A DNA stretch of 64,000 nt from Sphingobacterium mizutaii (GCF_900187125.1 NZ_LT906468.1:1-64000), one strand, 5' to 3'. Shown: positions 1 through 8,993, counted from the first letter of the stretch. Translations and numbers: made by a program. The notes: a model not told the origin generated them from the sequence alone.

Positions 1-1428
1 ATGGAAAAAACGTGTACAAGTGTTTGGGAAAGTTGTCTTGCAGTCATAAAAGATAATATACCAACGCAAAGTTTTAAAACATGGTTCGAGCCCGTTAAAG
101 CTGTACGTCTAGAAGGAAACGTTTTAACTATTCAAGTACCAAGTCTGTTCTTCTATGAGTGGTTGGAAGAACATTATGTAGGTATTCTCAGAAAAACAGT
201 TAAAAAATTCTTGGGTGAACAAGGCCGACTGGAATACAACATCGTTGTAGAAAAGTCATCTGCTAACCCACCTTACACCACCAACATTCCATCGAATGGA
301 AACGGTGCTGAGGGAAAGAAGCAATCCATTCCTGTTCCAGTTGCATTGAACAAGAACATCAAAAATCCTTTCGTAATTCCGGGTTTAAAGAAATTACAAG
401 TTGATCCTCAATTAAATCAAAATTATACTTTCGACAATTTTATCGAAGGCGAATGTAACCGTTTGGCTCGTTCAGCTGGATATGCTGTCGCAAATAAACC
501 AGGAGGAACTTCTTTCAACCCTTTGATGGTCTATGGAGATGTGGGTTTAGGTAAAACTCACCTCGCTCAAGCAATCGGTAATGAAATCAAAAGAAACTTA
601 CCAGATAAACTGGTAATCTATGTGTCATGTGAAAAGTTCTGTCAGCAATTTGTTGACTCTTTGAAGAATAACACCATCAATGATTTCGTGAATTTTTACC
701 AAGCAATGGATGTAATCATCATGGATGATGTACATAATTTCGCTGGTAAAGAGAAAACACAGGATATATTCTTCCACATTTTTAATCACTTGCACCAAAC
801 AGGTAAACAGATCATCTTGACATCTGATAAAGCGCCTAAGGATCTTTCTGGTCTCGAAGAAAGATTATTAAGCCGTTTTAAATGGGGATTATCTGCCGAT
901 ATTCAAGTTCCAGACCTAGAAACTAGAATGGCAATCCTTAAGAAAAAGATGTATTCAGATGGTATCGAACTACCTGAAAGTGTAGTGGAGTATGTGGCGA
1001 ATCAGATTGACAACAGTGTCCGAGAATTAGAAGGAGCAATGGTTTCTTTATTGGCTCAATCTACTTTGAACAAGAGAGAGATTGATTTGAACTTAGCAAA
1101 GTCGATGTTAAAGAACTTTGTGAAGAACACCCATAAGGAAATCTCAATGGAGTACATCCAAAAACTAGTATGTGAATACTTTGAGGTACCAGTTGAAATG
1201 GTTAAATCCAAAGTCCGTAAACGTGAAATCGTACAAGCTAGACAGATTTCAATGTATTTGGCAAAGAACCATACCAAATCTTCATTGAAGTCTATCGGTA
1301 ATTTCTTTGGCGGTCGTGACCACTCTACCGTAATCTATGCTTGCCAAACTGTAGAAGACCTTATCGAAACGGATAAGAAATTCAAGACGTATGTGCAAGA
1401 CATCCAAAAGAAATTAAAAGCATCTTAA
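1..1428 (+). CDS. dnaA: Chromosomal replication initiator DnaA
   Basis: DnaA binds DnaA boxes at the origin, oligomerises with ATP and opens the DNA for helicase loading. The 475-residue protein has the usual four parts: an N-terminal interaction domain (about 1-80), a variable linker, an AAA+ ATPase with Walker A GDVGLGKTH (about 179-187) and Walker B IIMDDVH (about 239-245), and a C-terminal DNA-binding domain with the signature GGRDHSTV (about 437-444). Length is normal. The gene begins exactly at base 1, so its promoter and any upstream origin lie outside the window; this suggests the source sequence was numbered from dnaA. dnaN lies about 5 kb downstream with an unrelated minus-strand operon between them, so dnaA and dnaN are not an operon here. 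Confidence 0.98.
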   Translation: MEKTCTSVWESCLAVIKDNIPTQSFKTWFEPVKAVRLEGNVLTIQVPSLFFYEWLEEHYVGILRKTVKKFLGEQGRLEYNIVVEKSSANPPYTTNIPSNGNGAEGKKQSIPVPVALNKNIKNPFVIPGLKKLQVDPQLNQNYTFDNFIEGECNRLARSAGYAVANKPGGTSFNPLMVYGDVGLGKTHLAQAIGNEIKRNLPDKLVIYVSCEKFCQQFVDSLKNNTINDFVNFYQAMDVIIMDDVHNFAGKEKTQDIFFHIFNHLHQTGKQIILTSDKAPKDLSGLEERLLSRFKWGLSADIQVPDLETRMAILKKKMYSDGIELPESVVEYVANQIDNSVRELEGAMVSLLAQSTLNKREIDLNLAKSMLKNFVKNTHKEISMEYIQKLVCEYFEVPVEMVKSKVRKREIVQARQISMYLAKNHTKSSLKSIGNFFGGRDHSTVIYACQTVEDLIETDKKFKTYVQDIQKKLKAS

Positions 1429-1455
1429 AAGAACACATTGTAAAGAAAGAAATTG

Positions 1456-1490
1456 AAAAGCTTGGGAGAACACCCCAAGCTTTTTTATTT
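1456..1490 (+). terminator. Rho-independent terminator of dnaA
   Basis: An 11-bp stem AAAAGCTTGGG / CCCAAGCTTTT with a 7-base loop is followed by a T-rich tract, 28 bases after the dnaA stop codon. Confidence 0.85.
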
Positions 1491-1548
1491 TGTTACTATT
1501 AGAACATTCTAAATACTATCTACTAAATTCTTTGTCTTCTAAAAAAGC

Positions 1549-1583
1549 AGAAAAGGGACTGCAGCTACTGCAGTCCCTTTTCT
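1549..1583 (-). terminator. Strong hairpin between convergent genes
   Basis: A perfect 16-bp stem AGAAAAGGGACTGCAG with a 3-base loop (CTA). Read on the minus strand it is followed by CTTTTTTAG, so it terminates the secreted-protein gene at 1611-1982; it may also back up termination of dnaA. Confidence 0.85.
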
Positions 1584-1610
1584 ATTTATGAAACATGAAT
1601 ATTAGTTAGA

Positions 1611-1982
1611 TTATTGTACTTGTTTCGGCTCTGGCATAGTAGCTTTTTTCGCTGCGCGAGCTTCTACAATCTTAGCGTACAATGGTTTCTGTTCATCAGT
1701 CAACAAATCAGATACTTTTTTATCTAGATCTGAATTCAAAGCTTCAATTTGAGTAGCTTTTGCATCAGCTGCTGCTGTAGTGTCTGCCTTTAAAGCTAAT
1801 TTTGCTTTTTTGTGCTCTAATACTACGTTATAGATTTGTGCCTGTTGATCTTCTGTCAGGTTCAACTGTTGTGTCCATTCTGTTACAGTTGCTTTTGCTT
1901 TTTCTTCAGGATTTACTTCCTGAGCAAATGTTAGAGTTAATGAAAATAATACTGCGGATACTGCTAAAAATAACTTTTTCAT
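1611..1982 (-). CDS. Small secreted LTxxQ-like protein (Spy/CpxP-like)
   Basis: A 123-residue protein with a clear Sec signal peptide (MKKLFLAVSAVLFSLTLTFA, then Q). The mature part is helical and charged and carries the pattern LNLTEDQQAQIYNVV (about 41-55), which resembles the LTxxQ repeat of periplasmic Spy/CpxP chaperone-like proteins, and a second weaker LLTDEQKPLYAKI. Families of this kind bind partly unfolded envelope proteins; that role is inferred here from motif likeness only. It stands alone, convergent with dnaA, with its own terminator. Direct repeats of ATTGTAT lie upstream at 2048-2074. Confidence 0.6.
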   Translation of the reverse strand: MKKLFLAVSAVLFSLTLTFAQEVNPEEKAKATVTEWTQQLNLTEDQQAQIYNVVLEHKKAKLALKADTTAAADAKATQIEALNSDLDKKVSDLLTDEQKPLYAKIVEARAAKKATMPEPKQVQ

Positions 1983-2286
1983 GATTTTAATTTTTTTGTT
2001 TTAAACTTTATTATTTACTCCGTTTCTGTACAATAAATAACAGCCGAATTGTATCTTTTATTGTATGATTGTATCATGTTTGTTACTTTTTAACATTTCT
2101 TAACAAGATAATTCTATCAACTCAGGGTGTTAAAATTATAAGAATAGTGGCTCTGTATATGTTTTAAGCAAGATTCTAGTTAAATTCTAATTATTTCAGT
2201 TGAATTGAAAAAATATTACAATATGTGACAAAAAAGAAAAAGCTATCTGATATCAGGTAGCTTTCATTTGTCGTTATTTGATAAAT
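1983..2286. other. Intergenic region 1983-2286
   Basis: No gene seen. The left end is the promoter side of the small secreted protein and holds three direct copies of ATTGTAT (2048-2054, 2060-2066, 2068-2074). The right end holds the terminator of the holB-lpxK operon. Confidence 0.6.
2239..2264 (-). terminator. Terminator of the holB-ricT-gldH-lpxK operon
   Basis: Stem AAAGCTATCTGA / TCAGGTAGCTTT (12 pairs, one T-G wobble, 2-base loop), followed on the minus strand by a long T-rich tract. Confidence 0.8.
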
Positions 2287-3321
2287 TTAGGATTGAATCT
2301 TTTCTAGTGAAGAGTCTAATTCTAGAAAAAACTCATTCTCATTTTCAATTAAGATATCAATGGGAATATAATAAGTAGGTATATCCTTCAACCTTTCCAT
2401 ATCCAATCGTTGTGCGTCCTTTTCAGTAGTCAACAAGACAGCATCTTTATTTTCATTTAACTTCTCGAACCTTCCAATGATTACTTTATAGTCAAAGTCA
2501 TCAAAATTATGGTGATCCGCAAATTTTAAATGCTTCAGTTTTATTCCTTGGCCGCTTAGCTGCTGTACAAGTGGTTTGGGGTTTGCTATTCCCGTGACAA
2601 GCAAGATATTCTTTTTGGATATAGGACGCTCAATATCAGTATTATTTAAGGAAATCCATTCTTTATAACCAATCCGGCTGTAATAAATGCTTGCTGTACT
2701 ATTATGTTTCCTAATCTTTTCCTGGATCTTTAATTTGTTTTCAAAGGGGATATAATCAGGACATTTGCTAATTAATATAAGATTAGCCCTTTTGGTCTGA
2801 TTGAAGGTATCTCTGTATTGGCCAGTGGGCAATAGAAAGATTGGCTCGAGGATAGACTGGTATTCAAATACCAAGATAGAAGTGCTAGGTTTTACTTTTC
2901 TATGCTGATAGGCATCATCTAAAAGGATAAGGTCATGGTCCTTACTTAGTATTTCTATACCTTCTACCCTATTTTCATCCACTGATATGGTGATATCAGG
3001 AAAGTTCTTTTTGAATTGCAAAGGCTCATCCCCAACATTTTCGACTAAGTCATCCACTTGCACCAAACGGAAACCTTTAGTTTTCCTTCCATAGCCCCTA
3101 CTCAAGGTAGCGACCTTGTATTTGTTTCTGAAGTGATCGATTAGTTTTTGGGTCAAGGGGCTTTTTCCGGCGCCTCCAACTGCCAAATTACCAATGACAA
3201 TAGTCTTGACGTCAAAAGTCTTAGAAGAGAGGATATTTAGGTCATAAAGCTTGTTTCTTACCCAAATAATAAAGGTATAGAGGATGGTAAAGGGAAGCAA
3301 CAACCACCTTAATAGCTGCAT
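2287..3321 (-). CDS. lpxK: Tetraacyldisaccharide 4'-kinase
   Basis: LpxK phosphorylates the 4' position of the lipid A disaccharide precursor at the inner membrane, a late step of lipid A synthesis. The 344-residue protein starts with a membrane-anchoring hydrophobic helix (about 1-25) followed by the P-loop region GNLAVGGAGKSPLT (about 43-56), which is characteristic of LpxK, then conserved LSRGYGRKTKG and LLDDAYQHRKV motifs. It is the last gene of a tight minus-strand operon; only 2 bases separate it from gldH. A terminator follows. Its presence predicts a lipid A-bearing outer membrane. Confidence 0.95.
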   Translation of the reverse strand: MQLLRWLLLPFTILYTFIIWVRNKLYDLNILSSKTFDVKTIVIGNLAVGGAGKSPLTQKLIDHFRNKYKVATLSRGYGRKTKGFRLVQVDDLVENVGDEPLQFKKNFPDITISVDENRVEGIEILSKDHDLILLDDAYQHRKVKPSTSILVFEYQSILEPIFLLPTGQYRDTFNQTKRANLILISKCPDYIPFENKLKIQEKIRKHNSTASIYYSRIGYKEWISLNNTDIERPISKKNILLVTGIANPKPLVQQLSGQGIKLKHLKFADHHNFDDFDYKVIIGRFEKLNENKDAVLLTTEKDAQRLDMERLKDIPTYYIPIDILIENENEFFLELDSSLEKIQS

Positions 3322-3323
3322 AT

Positions 3324-3782
3324 CTATTTCTTGATTAACTTGATTCCAACATCGTTTATTCCCCTCAAAGGATTATCACGCATGTTCTGTTGGATTGAAA
3401 ATACATATTTTCCCGTATCCGGAAAAGTAAAATTCTCCTGTAGCAGTTTGGTCTGCTCATAGAGGTTACCAGCCGAAGCGCCGATCCAACGACCATCAGT
3501 TTCTGCCAATTTGATGTCAAAGTGGGCACTGCTGTCTTGAATTCCTAAACCTTTTTGCTTGATTCCAAAGGAAAAATTGGAGTATGGATAGTAGGCGGTA
3601 TGCCTTAGGTTGATAAACAGATCGAATTTATCTTGTTTATTTTTTACATCTACCTCAAAATGAGGTTTAAAACCGTTATCCCAGAGTTGACCCGGGATAA
3701 CGGAATTTCTTTCATAGAATGCCCCTTCCTGACAGGAGGTCAGCAAAAGAACAACAATAGCTATGAATACAGTTCTATGCAT
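3324..3782 (-). CDS. gldH: GldH-family lipoprotein
   Basis: A 152-residue lipoprotein: short signal peptide ending at the lipobox LLLTSC (Cys about 17). GldH belongs to the gliding/type IX secretion accessory lipoproteins first described in Flavobacterium, but homologues are widespread in non-gliding Bacteroidota, so gliding cannot be inferred from this gene alone. Overlap-free tight packing with lpxK (2 bases) and ricT (11 bases) argues for one transcript. The family assignment rests on length, lipobox, internal patterns such as FDIKLAETDGRW and this conserved neighbourhood. Confidence 0.75.
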   Translation of the reverse strand: MHRTVFIAIVVLLLTSCQEGAFYERNSVIPGQLWDNGFKPHFEVDVKNKQDKFDLFINLRHTAYYPYSNFSFGIKQKGLGIQDSSAHFDIKLAETDGRWIGASAGNLYEQTKLLQENFTFPDTGKYVFSIQQNMRDNPLRGINDVGIKLIKK

Positions 3783-3793
3783 AGGATTAGTAC

Positions 3794-5164
3794 TTAACCC
3801 TCAGAATTATTGTCTTTGTTTTTGTTATTGAAACGTCTATTCTTGTTCTGCGGCCTTCTTTTGTTGGTTTTTTGGCCTTCTCCAGCTTCCGAATTTCCAT
3901 TGTTTTCCTTCGGCTTAGGCTGATTATTGCCATTATTCTGTGGCTTTTTCTCAGCTTTTGGCTTTTGGTTGCCTTGATCAGGACCTTGTTTCTGTCCATT
4001 CTCAGGCTTTCCAGGGTTACGTTTTGGTTTGCGTTTCTTTTTCTTTCTATTGCGTTCATCAAGGCGGGTCAAACTATCTTGACCAACGACATTTTCATAG
4101 TCCGGAATAGCCACATTGATGATTTCCTCTTTTTCAGGAATGATCAACTCTTGCGGTTTCTTGCCTTGAGCGTTCATTTCAGCAAATTCTTTTACCTGCT
4201 GCACAGATAGAGGAATCCATGATTCTGCATGTGGGTATGAAAACCACATGGTCTTCTTGAAGATATCTGTTTTCTGCAAGTAAGCCATACCAGAATGCGT
4301 TTCAATACGGTCGATATTATTAGGAATATCCTTTAAAGCATCCATATAACTGTCCAATTCATAGTTCAGACAGCATTTCAATTTACCGCATTGTCCTGCA
4401 AGTTTCAAGGTATTCAAGGAAAGGTTCTGATACCTAGCCGCGGAGGTAGACACCGTTTTGAAGTCCGTAAGCCATGTCGAACAACACAACTCACGTCCAC
4501 AAGAACCAATACCTCCCAATCGACTAGCTTCCTGGCGCATCCCGATCTGTCTCATCTCGATACGAATACGGAAAGCTTCCGCCATTCTCTTGATTAGTTC
4601 TCGGAAATCCACGCGGCCTTCTGCTGTATAGTAGAAGGTAGCCTTTGTCTTATCACCTTGATAATCTACGTCAGAAATCTTCATGGAGAGCCCTAGCTCC
4701 AGTGCCAAATTACGGGCACGGTGCATGGTTTCCCATTCAAGATCCTTTGCAAGATTATACTTGGCAACATCATTTTCTGTCGCCTTTCGGTATACTTTTT
4801 TAACAACGTCGTCAGGTTTAACGTTGTTCTTTTTCAATTGTAGTCTTACCAATTCGCCGGTCAACGAAACGTGGCCTATGTCATATCCGCCTGTATTAGG
4901 CTCCACAACCACCATTTCTCCCATTTCAAGGTATAAATTGTCCGTATTTATAAAAAACTCTTTTCTGGAGCCTTTAAAACGAACTTCTACAATATCAAAA
5001 GGTTTATAGTTAGATGGCAAGTCCATATCGACTAACCAATCGTAAACATCCAATTTATTACATCCGCTGGTCATGCACGTACCGTTGTTATTGCAACCTG
5101 CTGGTACTGTGCCTAGTGATTTACTTCCGCAACCACCCCCGGATGAGCAACTGCCACATCCCAT
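3794..5164 (-). CDS. ricT: PSP1-domain protein, RicT/YaaT family
   Basis: A 456-residue PSP1/RicT-type protein. The N-terminus has six cysteines in the first 35 residues (C3, C6, C12, C24, C30, C35), and the PSP1 region carries the conserved clusters CGRELCC (about 221-227) and CGKLKCC (about 257-263). In Bacillus the RicT(YaaT)-RicF-RicA complex binds iron-sulfur clusters and affects RNA processing by RNase Y; the role in Bacteroidota is not established. The last ~95 residues are a low-complexity basic tail rich in Lys, Asn, Gln and Pro, absent from Bacillus YaaT, perhaps an RNA-binding tail. It sits directly after holB, the same adjacency as holB-yaaT in Bacillus. Confidence 0.85.
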   Translation of the reverse strand: MGCGSCSSGGGCGSKSLGTVPAGCNNNGTCMTSGCNKLDVYDWLVDMDLPSNYKPFDIVEVRFKGSRKEFFINTDNLYLEMGEMVVVEPNTGGYDIGHVSLTGELVRLQLKKNNVKPDDVVKKVYRKATENDVAKYNLAKDLEWETMHRARNLALELGLSMKISDVDYQGDKTKATFYYTAEGRVDFRELIKRMAEAFRIRIEMRQIGMRQEASRLGGIGSCGRELCCSTWLTDFKTVSTSAARYQNLSLNTLKLAGQCGKLKCCLNYELDSYMDALKDIPNNIDRIETHSGMAYLQKTDIFKKTMWFSYPHAESWIPLSVQQVKEFAEMNAQGKKPQELIIPEKEEIINVAIPDYENVVGQDSLTRLDERNRKKKKRKPKRNPGKPENGQKQGPDQGNQKPKAEKKPQNNGNNQPKPKENNGNSEAGEGQKTNKRRPQNKNRRFNNKNKDNNSEG

Positions 5165-5174
5165 ATGTCTAAAA

Positions 5175-6317
5175 TTATATATATTGAGTTCCCGTTGGGA
5201 ACGTATTGTATTTAAATAATAAAACTAACTGCAAAGATAAATCTAAAAATAATATTTTAGGATTTGCGTTTCTTTCAACAGAATAATGCGTTTTTTCCAG
5301 CATTTCTATAGCAACCTGCAACTTTTCCAAGCTACTGATCTCGCTGAATTTTTTCACGAACTCCAATTCTGCATTCTTTAGAAAGACTAATTGATCCAGC
5401 CCTTGGTTTAAAAGCACGATCTGTCTGAGCACATTTATGCTGTACAACAAGAACAGTTTTTGGTTCTCACGGCCTAATTTGCTGATTTCATCATCACAGA
5501 TCTGAATAATGTTCAAACCGGCATCCGTCACGATGCACCTCAACCAGCGGATCAGCAGGTCAAAGTTTTCGTTAGAAGACTCTTCCAATTGGTCCAAGGC
5601 CGATTGCATGTTTCCGTCGGCGATAAAAGCCATTTCGTTAGCACGCACAGGATCCACGTTTTTCTTTTCGATCAGGTATTGCATTAATTCCTCATGAGAA
5701 AGCTTGTTGACTTTCATCAATTGCGTCCTCGAGATAATCGTATTCAAGATCTTATCCTGATTTTCCGCCACCAACAAAAACAAAGTCTTGGCAGGAGGTT
5801 CCTCGATCAGCTTCAACAGAGCATTTCCCTGCGTATCGAGATATTCCGGCAACCACATGATCAGAACCTTATATTCGGCTTCGAAAGCTTTCAGACTTAG
5901 TTTCTTGATGATATCATGGGCTTCTGCAATATTGATGTTTGCCTGTTTGTTTTCCGCCTCCAATTGATTTCGCCAATGGCTCAAGCTCAGATATGGGTTT
6001 TCAAGGAATGCCTTTCGCCAATCTTCCATATAAGTGCTTGCCGTTTCATCCGCTTTTTTCGCAAAGAAAGGATAAGAAAAGTGTAAGTCAGGGTGAATCA
6101 ATTTCTCGTATTTTAGGCATGAGGGACAATGTCCACAGCTATCGTCGGCTTGGGGCTGTTCACAATTGATAAACTGCGCATAGGCTAGGGCCAAAGCCAA
6201 ACTACCAGATCCTTCTGGACCTAGGAACAGTTGAGCGTGACTTACTCGATTTTCTCTTACCGTTGAAATAAGATGATGTTTGAGTGCCTGATGGCCTACG
6301 ATATTTTTAAATTGCAT
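5175..6317 (-). CDS. holB: DNA polymerase III delta' subunit
   Basis: The delta' subunit is part of the clamp loader that places the DnaN sliding clamp on DNA. The protein (380 residues) begins MQFKNIVGHQ, has a degenerate nucleotide-binding loop GPEGSGSLALA (about 34-44), and a four-cysteine zinc module CEQPQADDSCGHCPSC (about 54-69), as expected for HolB/DnaX-like proteins. A longer reading frame reaches 6395, but the start at 6317 fits the family and has a -7 element TACATTTG (6329-6336, minus strand) just upstream. It heads the operon with ricT, gldH and lpxK. Confidence 0.92.
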   Translation of the reverse strand: MQFKNIVGHQALKHHLISTVRENRVSHAQLFLGPEGSGSLALALAYAQFINCEQPQADDSCGHCPSCLKYEKLIHPDLHFSYPFFAKKADETASTYMEDWRKAFLENPYLSLSHWRNQLEAENKQANINIAEAHDIIKKLSLKAFEAEYKVLIMWLPEYLDTQGNALLKLIEEPPAKTLFLLVAENQDKILNTIISRTQLMKVNKLSHEELMQYLIEKKNVDPVRANEMAFIADGNMQSALDQLEESSNENFDLLIRWLRCIVTDAGLNIIQICDDEISKLGRENQKLFLLYSINVLRQIVLLNQGLDQLVFLKNAELEFVKKFSEISSLEKLQVAIEMLEKTHYSVERNANPKILFLDLSLQLVLLFKYNTFPTGTQYI

Positions 6318-6328
6318 ACCTAATCTTA

Positions 6329-6336
6329 CAAATGTA
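6329..6336 (-). promoter_or_regulatory. -7 element for holB operon
   Basis: TACATTTG on the minus strand matches the Bacteroidota -7 consensus TAnnTTTG exactly and lies 11 bases before the holB start codon, supporting the shorter start. Confidence 0.5.
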
Positions 6337-6447
6337 CAAATTTTAATGCAGTGCTTTTTAATGTTTATGCAGCTGAACTCGAATTTGAATAGCAAATAAT
6401 TAGATTCTTTTCTGTATTATTGCAATAAAATCTATTAGCTAAAAGAA

Positions 6448-7569
6448 ATGAGATTTATTGTATCTACATCTATATTACTTAAACAATTACAAGCTATTAG
6501 TGGCGCCTCTAGCTCCAGCACGGTGCTACCAATCCTAGAAAACTTCTTGTTTGAAATCAAGGACAACCTCCTGACCATCTCCGCAACGGATTTGCAAACC
6601 AGCATGGTTACCACCCTTCAGATCGAAGCCAAGGAAGAAGGACGCGTCGCTATGCCATCAAAAATCTTGATCGAGACGTTAAAAACTCTTCCGGATCAGC
6701 CTGTGGCGTTCTCAGTAGATACTAAAACTCTAGCTATCGAGATTTCTGCCGGAGACGGTAAATACAAGCTTAGTGGTGAAAACGCAGACGACTTCCCGAA
6801 AATCCCTGTAGTAGAGAATATTTCGACCGTAAATATCGCTGCTCCGATTTTGTTGGAAGCGATCAACAAAACCATTTTTGCAGTCAGCAATGACGAACTT
6901 CGCCCGGCCATGTCAGGTGTATTAGTTCAGTTGGCGGAACAATCAACCACCTTTGTTGCCACAGATGCACATAAATTGGTTCGTTATCGCCGTACTGATG
7001 TAGGTGCTGATAAGCCTACCTCCATCATCTTGCCTAAAAAAGCACTTACTTTATTAAAATCATCTCTTCCTTCGGATGATGTGAATGTTTCAATAGAGTA
7101 CAACAATACCAACGCTTTCTTCCAATTCGGAACCATCAACTTAATCTGTAGATTGATCGATGAGCGTTATCCAGATTACGAAGCCGTAATCCCTCGTTTA
7201 AACCCGAATAAACTGACCGTAGACCGTTCCTTGTTTTTGAACACCTTACGCCGTGTGGTTATTTTTGCAAACAAAACAACCCACCAAGTAAGATTGAAGA
7301 TCTCAGGAAGCGAATTGCACATCTCTGCTGAAGATTTGGACTTCTCCAATGAAGCACACGAGCGCTTGAGCTGTCAGTTTGAAGGCGAAGACATGGAAAT
7401 TGGATTCAACGCTAAGTTCTTGGTAGAAATGTTGAATAACTTAAACTGCGAAGAGGTGGTCTTGGAAATGAGTACACCAAATCGTGCCGGTTTATTAGTA
7501 CCAGCTATCAAGGAAGAACACGAAGACATCTTGATGTTGGTGATGCCAGTCATGTTGAACAATATTTAA
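6448..7569 (+). CDS. dnaN: DNA polymerase III beta sliding clamp
   Basis: DnaN is the ring-shaped processivity clamp of the replicative polymerase. The 373-residue length and three-fold domain arrangement are normal; recognisable stretches are ILENFLFEI near residue 28, the central GVLVQLAEQSTTFVATDAHKL region (about 156-176), and the C-terminal clamp-closing end (VMPVMLNNI, typical P-M-R/L-type terminus). It is divergent from holB, which encodes part of its own loader. A near-consensus -7 element TATTATTG lies at 6415-6422. Confidence 0.97.
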   Translation: MRFIVSTSILLKQLQAISGASSSSTVLPILENFLFEIKDNLLTISATDLQTSMVTTLQIEAKEEGRVAMPSKILIETLKTLPDQPVAFSVDTKTLAIEISAGDGKYKLSGENADDFPKIPVVENISTVNIAAPILLEAINKTIFAVSNDELRPAMSGVLVQLAEQSTTFVATDAHKLVRYRRTDVGADKPTSIILPKKALTLLKSSLPSDDVNVSIEYNNTNAFFQFGTINLICRLIDERYPDYEAVIPRLNPNKLTVDRSLFLNTLRRVVIFANKTTHQVRLKISGSELHISAEDLDFSNEAHERLSCQFEGEDMEIGFNAKFLVEMLNNLNCEEVVLEMSTPNRAGLLVPAIKEEHEDILMLVMPVMLNNI

Positions 7570-7581
7570 TAGCTCAAAACT

Positions 7582-8238
7582 TTGGATTTAATTTATTCCC
7601 TAATTGACTTTATCCTCCATATTGATGATCATTTGGTGGAAATCGTCAATAACTATCAGACTTGGACCTATTTGATCCTGTTTCTGATCATTTTTGCCGA
7701 AACTGGTCTTGTTGTTACTCCATTCTTACCTGGAGACTCTCTTTTATTTGCTACTGGCGCTATCATCGCCAAACCTGAAACAGATCTGAACGTCTTTTTG
7801 ATGTGGGGTTTGTTGATGGTGGCAGGAATATTAGGCGATTTGGTGAACTACCATATCGGAAAATACATCGGACCGAAAGCCTTTTCAGGGAAATATAAAT
7901 TCCTAAAGAAAGAATACTTGGATAAAACAGAGAAGTTCTACGAAAAATACGGCGGCAAGACCATTATCTACGCCCGCTTTGTACCGATCGTTAGGACCTT
8001 TGCCCCATTTGTAGCCGGTGTAGGCTCTATGTCTTACGCCAAATTTGCTTCATACAATATTATCGGAGCTATTTTATGGGTAACATCATTCCTTTTCATT
8101 GGATACTTCTTCGGAGGCCTTCCAATTATCAAGGACAACTTTACCTTAGTGGTATTCGCCATCATTATCTTGTCAATACTGCCTCCAATCATTGAGGTGA
8201 TCAAAGAAAAATACGGAAAGAAAAAGGAAGCTGAATAA
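7582..8238 (+). CDS. DedA family membrane protein (copy 1)
   Basis: DedA proteins are polytopic inner-membrane proteins; several members act as undecaprenyl-phosphate or phospholipid flippases, and loss affects envelope homeostasis. The 218-residue sequence shows four to five hydrophobic helices and the family motifs [19 protein letters not shown] (about 38-56) and [19 protein letters not shown] (about 129-147). The start is a TTG codon 12 bases after the dnaN stop, so it may be read through from dnaN. A very similar gene follows at 8343, so this is a tandem duplication. A hairpin overlapping the stop codon ends the transcript. Confidence 0.9.
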   Translation: MDLIYSLIDFILHIDDHLVEIVNNYQTWTYLILFLIIFAETGLVVTPFLPGDSLLFATGAIIAKPETDLNVFLMWGLLMVAGILGDLVNYHIGKYIGPKAFSGKYKFLKKEYLDKTEKFYEKYGGKTIIYARFVPIVRTFAPFVAGVGSMSYAKFASYNIIGAILWVTSFLFIGYFFGGLPIIKDNFTLVVFAIIILSILPPIIEVIKEKYGKKKEAE

Positions 8239-8248
8239 GCTTCCTTTT
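8222..8248 (+). terminator. Terminator overlapping the stop of DedA copy 1
   Basis: An 11-bp stem AAAAGGAAGCT / AGCTTCCTTTT with a 5-base loop includes the last codons and stop of the gene and runs into a T-rich tract. Confidence 0.7.
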
Positions 8249-8342
8249 CTCTTTTATGCCCCTTATTATAGAATCAAAATCATATTCATAGAAAAGAATT
8301 AGCTTGGTGTAATTCTTGCTGTTGAAAATCGAATTTGAAAAC

Positions 8343-8993
8343 ATGGAATTAATTTCAACCCTGATCGACTTTATTCTTCATATCGACAAGCATTTGATCG
8401 ATATCACCCAGGAATATCAAACTTGGACCTACCTGATCCTCTTCCTGATCATCTTTGCAGAAACAGGATTGGTTGTCGCTCCTTTCCTTCCCGGGGACTC
8501 TGTCCTATTCGCCATGGGTGCCCTGATCGCAAAACCGGAAACGAACCTTAGCCTTTGGCTCATGTTAGTCCTGTTGATTGCGGCGGCCATTATCGGCGAT
8601 TTTGTCAACTATGAAATAGGAAAACATTTTGGACAGCGGGTCTTTACGAAGGACTCCAGGATCTTCAAGCTATCTTATCTCGAAAAAACACAAGGCTTTT
8701 ATAACAAATATGGACTCAAGACCATTATTTATGCCCGCTTTGTGCCCATTGTCCGCACCTTTGCACCATTTGTTGCCGGCGTAGTCAAGATGCCTTATTC
8801 CAAATTCGGTCTTTACAATATCGTTGGTGGTGTTTTATGGGTAACGATGTTTTTGTTGGGCGGCTATTTCTTCGGACAGATCCCTTTTGTCAAGAACAAT
8901 TTTTCCATTGTCGTACTTGCCATAATCGGTATCTCCCTTTTACCCCCTATAATTGAGGTCATTAAAGAAAAGAGTAGCAAAAAATCAGCTTAA
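8343..8993 (+). CDS. DedA family membrane protein (copy 2)
   Basis: A 216-residue DedA protein closely related to the gene just before it: both share [15 protein letters not shown], a GD(L/F)VNY.IGK segment and [18 protein letters not shown]. The two copies differ in the loop around residues 85-110 (KDSRIFKLSYLEK here) and at the C-terminus. I use the ATG at 8343; a TTG at 8316 would add nine unconserved residues. The copies are far enough apart in sequence to suggest an old duplication with possibly different lipid substrates, but that is inference. Confidence 0.9.
   Translation: MELISTLIDFILHIDKHLIDITQEYQTWTYLILFLIIFAETGLVVAPFLPGDSVLFAMGALIAKPETNLSLWLMLVLLIAAAIIGDFVNYEIGKHFGQRVFTKDSRIFKLSYLEKTQGFYNKYGLKTIIYARFVPIVRTFAPFVAGVVKMPYSKFGLYNIVGGVLWVTMFLLGGYFFGQIPFVKNNFSIVVLAIIGISLLPPIIEVIKEKSSKKSA

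Noticed and set aside
1429..1610. Replication origin after dnaA
   Set aside because: No cluster of DnaA boxes was seen; the space holds only two terminators. The origin is probably upstream of base 1, outside the window.
6318..6395. Upstream extension of holB to 6395
   Set aside because: The extra 26 residues are not family-like, and a -7 element lies inside the extension, right before the 6317 start.
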